From Oceaniglobus roseus (GTDB taxonomy: Bacteria; Pseudomonadota; Alphaproteobacteria; Rhodobacterales; Rhodobacteraceae), in NCBI RefSeq assembly GCF_002869745.1, contig NZ_PNOS01000017.1, forward strand, positions 1 to 64,000: a DNA stretch of 64,000 nt. The letters are read 5' to 3'. Made by a program: the position numbers and the translations under genes. Position 1 is the first letter of the stretch. Every line of letters begins with the position of its first letter. This document shows positions 1-7,512 of the stretch, piece after piece. The notes below the pieces were generated by a model. That model ran no database searches. It was not told the origin of the DNA and worked only from the letters and a program-made list of their open reading frames with translations.

Positions 1-361
1 CGATCCCGGGCCCCGCCGGCCGCACGCCCTGCGTGGCGGTGCGGTAATGGGCCGCCAGCGCCAGCTCCAGCCCGTCGCCCTCGGCCCGGCCGTGCAGCGC
101 GGCGATCACCGGCTTGCCCGCCGCCCCGATCCGGGCGACGAGGCGGCGCAGCCCGGCCCCGTCCCAGCCGGGCGCCGTGCCGGTCGAGAACTCCGGCCCC
201 TCCGCCGCGAGGATCACGGCGTGCACCAGGTCGTCGCCAAGGGCCTTCTCCAGCGCCTCGGCCAGCGCCGTGCAGAGCGGCGCGTCGAGCGTGTTCGTGG
301 GCGGCGCATCCAGCGTCAGGACCGCCACGCCATCCTCGACCGTCATCCGCACGTCGCTCAT
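1..361 (-). CDS. Enoyl-CoA hydratase/isomerase domain protein, N-terminal part (cut by window edge)
   Basis: The first 120 residues are visible, reading from ATG at 361 (MSDVRMTVEDGVAVLTLDAPP). The pattern VAVLTLDAPPTNTLD, the segment VHAVILAAEGPEFSTG and the oxyanion-hole-like stretch GRAEGDGLELALAAHYR fit the crotonase fold, which hydrates or isomerises enoyl-CoA in beta-oxidation. The GLELALAAHYR spelling is common at the N-terminus of FadJ/FadB-type multifunctional proteins, so the full gene may be longer than a stand-alone hydratase; the window cannot settle this. Its ATG overlaps the stop of the upstream phosphotransferase gene by 4 nt (ATGA), so the two are translationally coupled and probably work on the same acyl-CoA. 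Confidence 0.8.
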   Translation of the reverse strand, partial: MSDVRMTVEDGVAVLTLDAPPTNTLDAPLCTALAEALEKALGDDLVHAVILAAEGPEFSTGTAPGWDGAGLRRLVARIGAAGKPVIAALHGRAEGDGLELALAAHYRTATQGVRPAGPGI

Positions 362-1395
362 GCTGCGCCCTTTCGTGTCAGGTCCACCGCCATCGCCGCC
401 AGCACCGGGATCGAGGCGGCATAGGCGCGCGCCTTTTCCGGGTTCGAGGCATTGCCGCTGCGCGCCCGCGCCACGACGCCTTCGAGGATCGCCGCGAGGC
501 GGAAAAAGGAAAACGCGAGGAAGAAGGTCCAGCCCTCGATCCCCGGCAGGCCCCGCCGCCTGCAATAGGCGGCGACGTATTCGGCCTCGTCCGGCAGCCC
601 CTGCGCCGCGCGGTCGATCCCGCCGAGGCCCCGCATGCCGCCCGCGTGGGGCAGTCGCCACTGCATGCACTGGTAGGCCAGATCGGCGAGCGGATGGCCC
701 AGCGTGCTCAGTTCCCAGTCGAGCACGCCGATCACCTCGGGGCCGACCGGATCGAACACCAGGTTGTCGAGCCGGTAGTCGCCGTGCACCAGCGCCACCT
801 GCCCGTCGTCGCCCGGCTGGTTGTCTTCCAGCCAGCCGATCAGCGCCAGCATGTCGTCCGAGGGGCTCTCGCAGGACGCATGGTATTGCGAGGTCCAGCG
901 CGCGGTCTGGCGCGCGAAATAGTCGCCGGGACGGCCGAAATCGCCAAGCCCCGCCGCCTGCGGGTCGACCCGGTGCAGCGCGGCCAGCGTGCTGTTCATC
1001 GCGTCGTAGATTTCCCACCGGCGGTGTGGCTCGACATCGGGCAGCGCCGGATCCCAGAAGATGCGTCCGTCGAGATGCTCCATCACGAAGAAGGCGCGGC
1101 CCAGTGGCGGCTGCCCGTCCTCCACCAGCTTCAGCACCCGCGGCACCGCCACGGCGCTGCCTTCGAGCGCGGCCATCACGCGGAACTCCCGTTCGACCAT
1201 GTGCGCGGATTTCAGCAGCCTGCCCGGCGGCTTGGTGCGCAGCACCAGCGTCCGGCCGGTCCCCTCGACCCGGTAGGTCGGGTTCGACTGGCCGCCGTCG
1301 AACTTGACGATGCGCAGCACGCGGCCGACTTCAGGCACCTCCGCCTCAAGCCAGGCGCCAAGCGCCTCCGGACCGCTGACCATCCCATCGGACAT
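358..1395 (-). CDS. Phosphotransferase family protein (ACAD10/11-type kinase domain)
   Basis: A 345-residue soluble protein of the aminoglycoside-phosphotransferase/choline-kinase fold. Visible motifs are the ATP-binding start FDGGQSNPTY (32-41), the conserved lysine region VLRTKP (51-56), the catalytic loop HGDYRLDN (204-211) and the metal-binding DWELST (226-231). HGDYRLDN followed by DWELSTLGHPLADLAY is the signature of the kinase domain that in mammals is fused to an acyl-CoA dehydrogenase in ACAD10/ACAD11 and that phosphorylates 4-hydroxyacyl-CoAs. Here the kinase is a separate gene, divergent from an ACAD11-like dehydrogenase and coupled to an enoyl-CoA hydratase. Function as a hydroxyacyl-CoA kinase is inferred. 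No strong ribosome site precedes ATG 1395; ATG 1383 is an alternative start. Confidence 0.85.
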   Translation of the reverse strand: MSDGMVSGPEALGAWLEAEVPEVGRVLRIVKFDGGQSNPTYRVEGTGRTLVLRTKPPGRLLKSAHMVEREFRVMAALEGSAVAVPRVLKLVEDGQPPLGRAFFVMEHLDGRIFWDPALPDVEPHRRWEIYDAMNSTLAALHRVDPQAAGLGDFGRPGDYFARQTARWTSQYHASCESPSDDMLALIGWLEDNQPGDDGQVALVHGDYRLDNLVFDPVGPEVIGVLDWELSTLGHPLADLAYQCMQWRLPHAGGMRGLGGIDRAAQGLPDEAEYVAAYCRRRGLPGIEGWTFFLAFSFFRLAAILEGVVARARSGNASNPEKARAYAASIPVLAAMAVDLTRKGAA

Positions 1396-1418
1396 GGCGC
1401 AATTAGTAGAGAGGCCGC

Positions 1419-1434
1419 GGGATTGCGCAATCCC
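1419..1434. promoter_or_regulatory. Perfect 16-bp palindrome, candidate operator between divergent fatty-acid genes
   Basis: GGGATTGC/GCAATCCC is a perfect inverted repeat without a spacer in the 95-bp gap between the divergent phosphotransferase and acyl-CoA dehydrogenase genes. Its position suits a dimeric repressor (TetR type is common for acyl-CoA genes) acting on both promoters. No regulator gene is adjacent in the visible sequence, so the binder is unknown. A small RNA hairpin in the 5' leader is the alternative. Confidence 0.5.
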
Positions 1435-1490
1435 TTGATTGATCGCGGTGGCTGGATCATCCTCGCCCTGTGTCTTTGGAGGACCGCTCG

Positions 1491-2723
1491 ATGACCATGC
1501 CCCTCGGCCCGACCGACCGCCTCGCCCCGCTGCTGGAGGCGGTCAGGGCGATGATCGCCGATGAGATCGCGCCGCTGGACGAAGCCTTCCTGGCCGAGGT
1601 CGGGGTCGGCGACCGCTGGCAGTTCACCCCCCGGCAGACCGAGATCCTGGAGGGGCTGAAGGCGAAGGCGCGCGGGCGGGGCCTGTGGAATTTCTGGCTG
1701 ACCGGGGACGCCGGGGGCAAGGGGCTCACCACGGTCGAATACGCCTATCTGGCCGAGGAGATGGGCAAGAGCCACCTGGCCGCCGAGGTCTTCAACTGCT
1801 CCGCCCCCGACACCGGCAACATGGAGGTCTTCGCCCGCTACGGCACCGAGGCGCTGAAGGAGAAATGGCTCGCGCCGCTCCTCGCGGGCGAGATCCGCTC
1901 GGCCTACCTGATGACCGAGCCCGAGGTGGCAAGCTCGGACGCCACCAACATCGCCATGCGCTGCGAGGACGGGGGCGACCACTGGCTCTTGAACGGCGAG
2001 AAGTGGTGGGCCAGCGGCGCGGGCGATCCTCGCTGCGCGGTGCACATCGTGATGGTCAGGACCGGCGGCGACGGGCCGAAGCACCGGCAGCATTCCATGG
2101 TCGTCGTCGATGCGGCCAGCCCGGGGATCGAGAAGCTGCGGCCGATGCAGGTCTACGGCCAGGACGACGCTCCGCACGGGCATTTCCACATCCGTTATAC
2201 CGATGTGAGGGTGCCGAAGGAGAACCTGCTGCTGGGCGTCGGGCGGGGATTCGAGATCGCGCAAGGCAGGCTTGGCCCCGGGCGCATCCACCACTGCATG
2301 CGGGCGATCGGCCAGGCCGAGAAGGCGCTGGAGCTGATGTGCCGCCGGGCGCTCTCCCGCGAGGCCTTCGGCAAGCCGCTGGCGCAGCTCGGCGCGAACC
2401 ACGACCTGATCGCCGAGGCGCGGATGGAGATCGAACAGGCGCGGCTTCTGTGCCTGAAGGCCGCCTGGATGATGGACAAGGGCGACGCCCGTGCGGCGGC
2501 GCCCTGGATCTCGCAGGTGAAGGTGGTGGCACCCGCCGTGGCGCTGAAGGTGACGGACATGGCGGTGCAGATGTTCGGCGGCGCCGGCGTCAGCCAGGAC
2601 ACGCCGCTCGCCCGCCAGTGGACCCACCTGCGCACGCTGCGCCTGGCCGACGGCCCCGACGCCGTCCACCGCCGCCAGGTCGCCCGCGCCGAACTGGCGC
2701 GCCACACGCAGGAGAAGGTCTGA
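1491..2723 (+). CDS. Acyl-CoA dehydrogenase (ACAD11-like)
   Basis: A 410-residue flavoprotein of the acyl-CoA dehydrogenase family. Visible landmarks are the substrate/FAD region YLMTEPEVASSDATN, the LNGEKWWASGAG segment, RLGPGRIHHCMR in the C-terminal helical domain, and QMFGGAGVSQDTPLARQW near the end. RLGPGR..HCMR and GGAGVSQD are typical of the ACAD10/11 branch, which removes phosphate from 4-phosphoacyl-CoA to give an enoyl-CoA. The start is ATG 1491, with GGAGG at 1478-1482; a GTG at 1470 in the same frame lies upstream of that ribosome site and is rejected. The stop abuts the stop of the convergent DUF2059 gene with no intergenic base. Confidence 0.9.
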   Translation: MTMPLGPTDRLAPLLEAVRAMIADEIAPLDEAFLAEVGVGDRWQFTPRQTEILEGLKAKARGRGLWNFWLTGDAGGKGLTTVEYAYLAEEMGKSHLAAEVFNCSAPDTGNMEVFARYGTEALKEKWLAPLLAGEIRSAYLMTEPEVASSDATNIAMRCEDGGDHWLLNGEKWWASGAGDPRCAVHIVMVRTGGDGPKHRQHSMVVVDAASPGIEKLRPMQVYGQDDAPHGHFHIRYTDVRVPKENLLLGVGRGFEIAQGRLGPGRIHHCMRAIGQAEKALELMCRRALSREAFGKPLAQLGANHDLIAEARMEIEQARLLCLKAAWMMDKGDARAAAPWISQVKVVAPAVALKVTDMAVQMFGGAGVSQDTPLARQWTHLRTLRLADGPDAVHRRQVARAELARHTQEKV

Positions 2724-3548
2724 CTACAGGTCCTCGCCCGCGATGAACTGCGCCGCCGCCTGGCCGAGCGCGCGCGAGATGGTGACGTACATCTCGTCGA
2801 AGGCGCCGAAGATCGCCTGGTTCATCCCCTGCCCCGGCTCCGACTCCGAGAGCTCGGTGTATTCGACCAGCGAGGCGTCCTTCAGCGGCTGGTAGGCGAG
2901 CGCGAGATAGGCATAGACCCAGTCGATCGTGTCGGCCCGGATCTCGGGCTCCTGCGCCCAGACATCCGCCAGCACCTGCTCGTCCGACATGGTGCCGTCG
3001 AAGGCGTTGCCCGCCAGCAGCCCGGAATAGAAGGCATAGTTCGAGTTCATCGCGCCCACGACGTTCGAATCCACCAGGTCGTTGGCATCGATGAAGCGCT
3101 CCAGCAGGTCGAGCCGCGGATCGCCGCGCTGGCGCATCTCGGCCAGCACGTCCTTCGCCGTCTCCTCGACGTCCTTGTCGATCAGCGCGCGCCGCGCCTC
3201 GAGTTCGAGGCGCACGATGCGCTTGCCGAGGTCGGAGGTGAAGAAGTCGATCAGCGGCGCCACGTCGACATCGGCCAGCAGGGCGAGGAAGCGCGTGCGC
3301 ACCAGCTCTTCCATCGCCGGCGCCTGGTAGAGCGACGCGACGACGGCGTCCCAGGCCGCGCCGCCCCGGCCCGGGAACAGCTCGTCCCGCAGGTCGTCGC
3401 CATAGGTCATCCCCTCCTGCTGCATGATCCCGACGACCTCGGGCATGGACAGGGCGTCGTAGAGCCTCTGCGCCTCCTCCGGGCTTGCCGCGCGGAGCGG
3501 CAGGCTGGTCGCAAGGGTCACGGCAGCGGCAAGGCAGAGGCGGAGCAT
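2724..3548 (-). CDS. Secreted DUF2059-family protein
   Basis: 274 residues beginning with a clear signal peptide (MLRLCLAAAVTLATSLPLRA, cleavage likely after AAS). The mature part is helical and acidic. It begins with EEAQRLYDALSMPEVVGIMQQEG, a DUF2059-like helical segment, and contains a second similar segment around the APLIDFFTSDLGKRIV stretch. It is presumably periplasmic; the molecular function of DUF2059 proteins is not established. The open frame extends upstream of ATG 3548, but that extension is Arg-rich and would bury the signal peptide, so the start is set here. It is convergent and flush with the acyl-CoA dehydrogenase gene; no functional link is evident. Confidence 0.75.
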   Translation of the reverse strand: MLRLCLAAAVTLATSLPLRAASPEEAQRLYDALSMPEVVGIMQQEGMTYGDDLRDELFPGRGGAAWDAVVASLYQAPAMEELVRTRFLALLADVDVAPLIDFFTSDLGKRIVRLELEARRALIDKDVEETAKDVLAEMRQRGDPRLDLLERFIDANDLVDSNVVGAMNSNYAFYSGLLAGNAFDGTMSDEQVLADVWAQEPEIRADTIDWVYAYLALAYQPLKDASLVEYTELSESEPGQGMNQAIFGAFDEMYVTISRALGQAAAQFIAGEDL

Positions 3549-3757
3549 GGCACTCTCTCGGAGAAGGGTCTTTACGCGGTCTCGACGTCGGCGCGGCGCC
3601 CGAAGCGCCACGTGGCGCGCTGGCGTCAGGCTAGGGTCTCGCCGCCGGAGTGCCAAGGGCCGTTCGCCCCACTGCCGCTCAAATATTCGCAACCGGCGGC
3701 CGCGAAAACCTGTTGCACCCGCGCGAGCGACGGATTAGACGAGCGCACGTCGATCGC

Positions 3758-3847
3758 GGAGAGGTGCCGGAGTGGTCGAACGGGGCGGTCTCGAAAACCG
3801 TTGTGGGTGCAAGCCCACCCAGGGTTCGAATCCCTGTCTCTCCGCCA
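3758..3847 (+). tRNA. tRNA-Ser (anticodon CGA)
   Basis: A 90-nt class II tRNA with acceptor stem GGAGAGG/TCTCTCC, anticodon loop CTCGAAA (anticodon CGA at 3792-3794, reading UCG), a long variable arm (TGTGGGTGCAAGCCCACC), T-loop GGTTCGAATCC and an encoded 3' CCA. The long variable arm and G discriminator fit a serine tRNA. Confidence 0.97.
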
Positions 3848-4269
3848 CTTTCCCAGTCCCCAAGGCGGAAAGCGTCGAACGATTACCGAGCGTTGGCTTC
3901 AATTCCTCATGCGCGGCACGGCCGCGGATGTCCGCGCTTCGTTCCGCCGATAGACGACAGAGGCGGGAAGCGAACATTCAGAAATCTGCAGCAGCGGAAG
4001 GGCCTTCGACACGTTTAGGCCCAGATGCTCCGGCCCGCGTGTTTGATCGGGCCGCCTTGATCTGTGCCTCGGCCTCGATCCGCGCCCGGACGGCGCCTAC
4101 TTGAGCATAGCGTCACGATGTTCGACGGTCACGCCGCCGATCCGACACCGTCCCGGCGAGGCGTCGCAGGGATGAAGCCTTGCGCCAGGGATCGCGGGGC
4201 CGTCCCCGCGCATTGAGCGCAGAGGCGGGACGGGCCAGAACGGCCACGCACCCGAGGCAAGGAGAGGCA
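3848..4269. other. 422-bp stretch without a recognisable gene
   Basis: It lies between tRNA-Ser and the DedA-PAP2 gene. Short open frames cross it but none has a ribosome site plus codon usage like the neighbours. I see only a short GC hairpin (GCGGGG/CCCCGC near 4195) shortly before the next gene and no T-run terminator after the tRNA. It probably holds the promoter of the downstream gene, which I cannot place. Confidence 0.4.
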
Positions 4270-6255
4270 ATGTCCGATTTCGCATCCCAGATCGTCCCCA
4301 CGCTCGGGTCCCTCGGGGTCTGGGCCTACTGGATCGTCGGGCTGTTCTCGTTTCTCGAAGCCTGGTGGGTGACGGGGGTGATCACGCCCGGATCGCTGGT
4401 CGTGGACGCCGGAGGGGTGCTGGTGCGGCTCGGGCAGCTCGACGCCCTCGACCTCTTCTGGTTCGTCGCCGCGGGCGCGATCCTCGGCGGAGAGCTCGGT
4501 TTCGTCTCGGCGCGCTGGCTCGAAGGCCGCCTGCCCCGGCGCGGACCCGCCTTCGAGCGCGCGGCGGCCCTGGTGCGCCGCTTCGGCGGCGGCGCCGTCG
4601 TCATCGGCCGCTTCCTCGGGCCGGTCTCGGGACTGACCGTGCTGGCGGCGGCGCTCTCGGGGATGGAACACCGGCGGTTCAGCTTCTGGAACGTCGTCGC
4701 GGCGCTCCTCTATGCCGCCGTCCACGTCGCGCTCGGCTATGCGGCGGGCGACGTGCTGGCCCGGCTGGGGCCCTACCTGCCCCGGATCGCGCTGCCGCTC
4801 GCGCTGTTCGCGGTCTTCGTCCTGCTGGTCTGGATCGCCGTGCGCGCGTTGCGGCGCGGGCTGCCCGCATTCCTGGCCGCCCTCGACGCGCTGACCCGTT
4901 TCGTCGGCGAGCGGCCCGCCGTCCGCCGCCTTGCCGCGCGCCACCCCCGCGTCTCGGCGTTCCTCGCTCGCCGTCTCGATACCTCCCACGGCGGCGGTCT
5001 GCTCGCCACCGGCGTTGCCGCGCTGCTGCTCTACCTCGTCGCGGTGTTCATCGACGGCGCGCTGGACCTGACCTTCTCGCCCAACGTGGCGCAGACGGAC
5101 GAGCGGCTTTCGGCCCTCATCCACGCCTTCTGGACGCCCCTCGGGCTGAGGATCGCGGGCTGGCTGACCCAGGCGGGCCATGTGCCGGTCGCCACCCTCG
5201 TCGCGGTCGGGGCGGCGCTTGCCTTCCTCGTGGCCGGGCGCCGCGCGGCGGCCGTCGGCTTTGCGGTCACGGTGCTCGGGAACGCGGCGACCGTCACGCT
5301 CCTGAAGCTCGCCTTCGGGCGAAGCCGGCCCGAACTGATGTTCTTCTCGGAACATTCCCACAGCTTCCCCTCGGGCCACGCGGCGATCTCCGCGGCGCTC
5401 TACGGCACGCTGTTCGCGCTGGCCTGGCGCGAGCGGCTGATCGGCGCGACCGCGGCGATCGTCGGGGCCGTGACCGTGGCGGCCACCATCGGCGCGACCC
5501 GGCTCTACCTCAACGAACATTACCTGACGGATGTGCTGAACGGCTGGCTGGTCGGGGCGATCTGGCTGGTGATCGGTGTCGCCGTCGCGGAAATGCTGCG
5601 CGCCCGGCGCGGCGCTCCCCCGAAAGCGCGTCCGCGCCTCGCCCTCGCCGTCTTCGCCGTGGCGCTGGCCGGGGCCCTCGGGCTTGCCGCCACCGACGTT
5701 CCGACCGAGGCGCCGTCCATACCCCCCGAGACGCGCGAGTTCACCGATCCCGGCGCAGCCATCGCCGAGGGCACCTTCGCCACCCGCGTCACCACCCTCG
5801 TCGGCGATCCGATGCCGCCCGTTTCCCTCGTCACGGTCGGCCCGGCGCTGCCCGAACTCGTGCAGCGCCTCGAAGGCACCGGCTGGAGCCCGGCGCCGGT
5901 GCCCGGCCCCGCGAGCCTTCTCGCCGCGCTCCGCGCAGACCTCACGAACCGCCCGTCGCCCGAGGCCGCCGTGGCGCCGGCCTTCCGGGCGGGCATACCG
6001 GCGCAGGCGACGCTGGTCGCCCCGGACGCCGGCGCGGTGCTCTACCTCTGGCCCGCGGGCGAGACGGACGGCAAAGCCCTTGTCGCCGCGGCCCTCGCGC
6101 CGCGAAGGGGCGCGGCGGGCACCGTGAAGCCAGCCGAGGCCGTCACCACGCTGGGCAGCAGCCTCGGGGCGACAGCGACGACCGCCGTCGCGCCCGCGCG
6201 GGATCGCGACACCGGAGCATCGGGCACGAAGGTCACGCTGCTGGAGCTGCCCTGA
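4270..6255 (+). CDS. DedA/PAP2 membrane protein with LssY-like C-terminal tail
   Basis: 661 residues, integral membrane. Residues about 1-210 are DedA/SNARE-associated-like (AYWIVGLFSFLEAWWVTGVITPGSLVV, then GRFLGPVSG). Residues about 240-450 form a type-2 phosphatidic acid phosphatase with all three motifs: KLAFGRSRP near 347, PSGH near 366, and TRLYLNEHYLTDV near 410-420, supplying the catalytic Arg, His and Asp. The tail (about 480-661) resembles the LssY C-terminal domain (VGPALPELVQRLEGTGWSPAP). This domain order is known from LssY proteins. The role is most likely dephosphorylation of a lipid or undecaprenyl diphosphate-type substrate at the outer face of the inner membrane, with DedA-type lipid transport. 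The start is ATG 4270 after AAGGAGAGG. Confidence 0.85.
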   Translation: MSDFASQIVPTLGSLGVWAYWIVGLFSFLEAWWVTGVITPGSLVVDAGGVLVRLGQLDALDLFWFVAAGAILGGELGFVSARWLEGRLPRRGPAFERAAALVRRFGGGAVVIGRFLGPVSGLTVLAAALSGMEHRRFSFWNVVAALLYAAVHVALGYAAGDVLARLGPYLPRIALPLALFAVFVLLVWIAVRALRRGLPAFLAALDALTRFVGERPAVRRLAARHPRVSAFLARRLDTSHGGGLLATGVAALLLYLVAVFIDGALDLTFSPNVAQTDERLSALIHAFWTPLGLRIAGWLTQAGHVPVATLVAVGAALAFLVAGRRAAAVGFAVTVLGNAATVTLLKLAFGRSRPELMFFSEHSHSFPSGHAAISAALYGTLFALAWRERLIGATAAIVGAVTVAATIGATRLYLNEHYLTDVLNGWLVGAIWLVIGVAVAEMLRARRGAPPKARPRLALAVFAVALAGALGLAATDVPTEAPSIPPETREFTDPGAAIAEGTFATRVTTLVGDPMPPVSLVTVGPALPELVQRLEGTGWSPAPVPGPASLLAALRADLTNRPSPEAAVAPAFRAGIPAQATLVAPDAGAVLYLWPAGETDGKALVAAALAPRRGAAGTVKPAEAVTTLGSSLGATATTAVAPARDRDTGASGTKVTLLELP

Positions 6256-6419
6256 GGCCATGCCCGTCCTCGTGGTCGGTCCGGAGGGCAACCGCCGCGC
6301 GAGGGCGCCGGCGGTTCCGGGCGGGCGGGCGGGTGCTGCACGGCGGCATCGCCCTAGAACCATCCCCGTGGGAGGGCCGCGACCGCCGACCAGCCCCGAG
6401 AATTGCAACGGGCAGGATC

Positions 6420-7511
6420 ATGGCTGACGACGACAGGAACGGCGACCCTTCCGACGACTCCGACAGCGGGATGTCCCGCAGGCGCAAGCTGGGGCTTCTC
6501 GCCTTCGCCGCGGTGCTGGTCGTCGCCGGCGTGGCCGGGGGCGCGTGGTGGTATTACCGTGCCGAGAACTTCGCCTCGACCGAGGATGCCTATGTCGGCG
6601 CCGACATCGTGCAAGTCGCGCCCCTGGTCTCCGGGCAGGTAGTGGCGCTGGAGGCCGAGCCGAACTCCCATGTCGCCGCGGGCGACGTGCTGGCGCGCCT
6701 CGAGTCGTCGGAGGCCGAGGCGCAGCTGGCACAGGCAAAGGCTGCCCGCGCCGCCGCCGAGGCAGAGGTGGCGCAGGCAAGGGCCGGGCTCCAGGAGGCC
6801 GAAAGCGCCGTGAAGTCGCAGCAGAGCGCGCTCGACGCCGCTCGGGTGAAGGCCGAGGACGCCGCCGCGCTGGCTAAACGGTACGACGAACTGGCGAGCC
6901 GCACCGGAGAGACCACGATCAGCGAACAGCAGCTGCTCGACGCGCGCACCTCGGCACAAGCGGCCGAGGCCGAGGCCACCGGCGCGGCGCAGGCCCTCGA
7001 CGGGGCGAAGGCCAAGGTCGCCGCCGCCGAGGCCGCGCTCCAGGCGGCGGAGGCGGGGGTGCAGCAGGCGAAGGCCCAAGTGCAGCTGGCCGAGGTGACG
7101 CTGTCGCGCTTCACCGTCAAGGCGCAGATCGCGGGCACCGTCACCCAGCGGTCGGTCAACCTCGGCAGCTTCGTCAGCCCCGGCGCGCAGATCATGGCGC
7201 TGGTGCCCGACGACCTCTACGTGACCGCCAACTTCAAGGAGACCGACATCGCCGCGCTCGAGCCCGGACAGGATGTCGACATCCACGTCGACGCCTTCCC
7301 CGATGTCGACTTCCACGGCACCATCGACTCGCTCCAGCCCGGCGCGGGCCAGGCGTTCCAGCTGCTGCCGCCGCAGAACGCCTCGGGCAACTTCGTGAAG
7401 GTGGTGCAGCGGGTTCCGGTGCGCATCGCCTGGACGGATCCGAAACCCGAAGGCTATGCCATCGGCCCCGGCATGTCCGTCGTCGTCACCGTCGCGTTGT
7501 CGGATAACTGA
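6420..7511 (+). CDS. HlyD/EmrA-type membrane fusion protein of a multidrug efflux pump
   Basis: 363 residues: a short acidic cytoplasmic N-terminus, one membrane helix (about 24-45, LGLLAFAAVLVVAGVAGGAW), then the EmrA-type motif STEDAYVGADIVQVAPLVSGQV, two lipoyl-like half motifs flanking a long Ala-rich coiled coil (about 95-235), and a beta-barrel segment (VPDDLYVTANFKETDIAALEPGQDVDI). Such proteins bridge an inner-membrane MFS pump to an outer-membrane TolC-like channel; no tolC gene is in the window. The stop is one base before the GTG of the pump gene, so the pair is co-translated. The start is ATG 6420 after GGCAGGA. Confidence 0.88.
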   Translation: MADDDRNGDPSDDSDSGMSRRRKLGLLAFAAVLVVAGVAGGAWWYYRAENFASTEDAYVGADIVQVAPLVSGQVVALEAEPNSHVAAGDVLARLESSEAEAQLAQAKAARAAAEAEVAQARAGLQEAESAVKSQQSALDAARVKAEDAAALAKRYDELASRTGETTISEQQLLDARTSAQAAEAEATGAAQALDGAKAKVAAAEAALQAAEAGVQQAKAQVQLAEVTLSRFTVKAQIAGTVTQRSVNLGSFVSPGAQIMALVPDDLYVTANFKETDIAALEPGQDVDIHVDAFPDVDFHGTIDSLQPGAGQAFQLLPPQNASGNFVKVVQRVPVRIAWTDPKPEGYAIGPGMSVVVTVALSDN

Positions 7512-7512
7512 G

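Noticed and set aside
4365-7511. A 1048-codon open frame spanning the DedA-PAP2 and EmrA genes
   Set aside because: Its first two thirds are a frame-shifted Arg/Pro-rich shadow of the DedA-PAP2 gene; only the part from 6420 has a signal, motifs and codon usage of a real gene.
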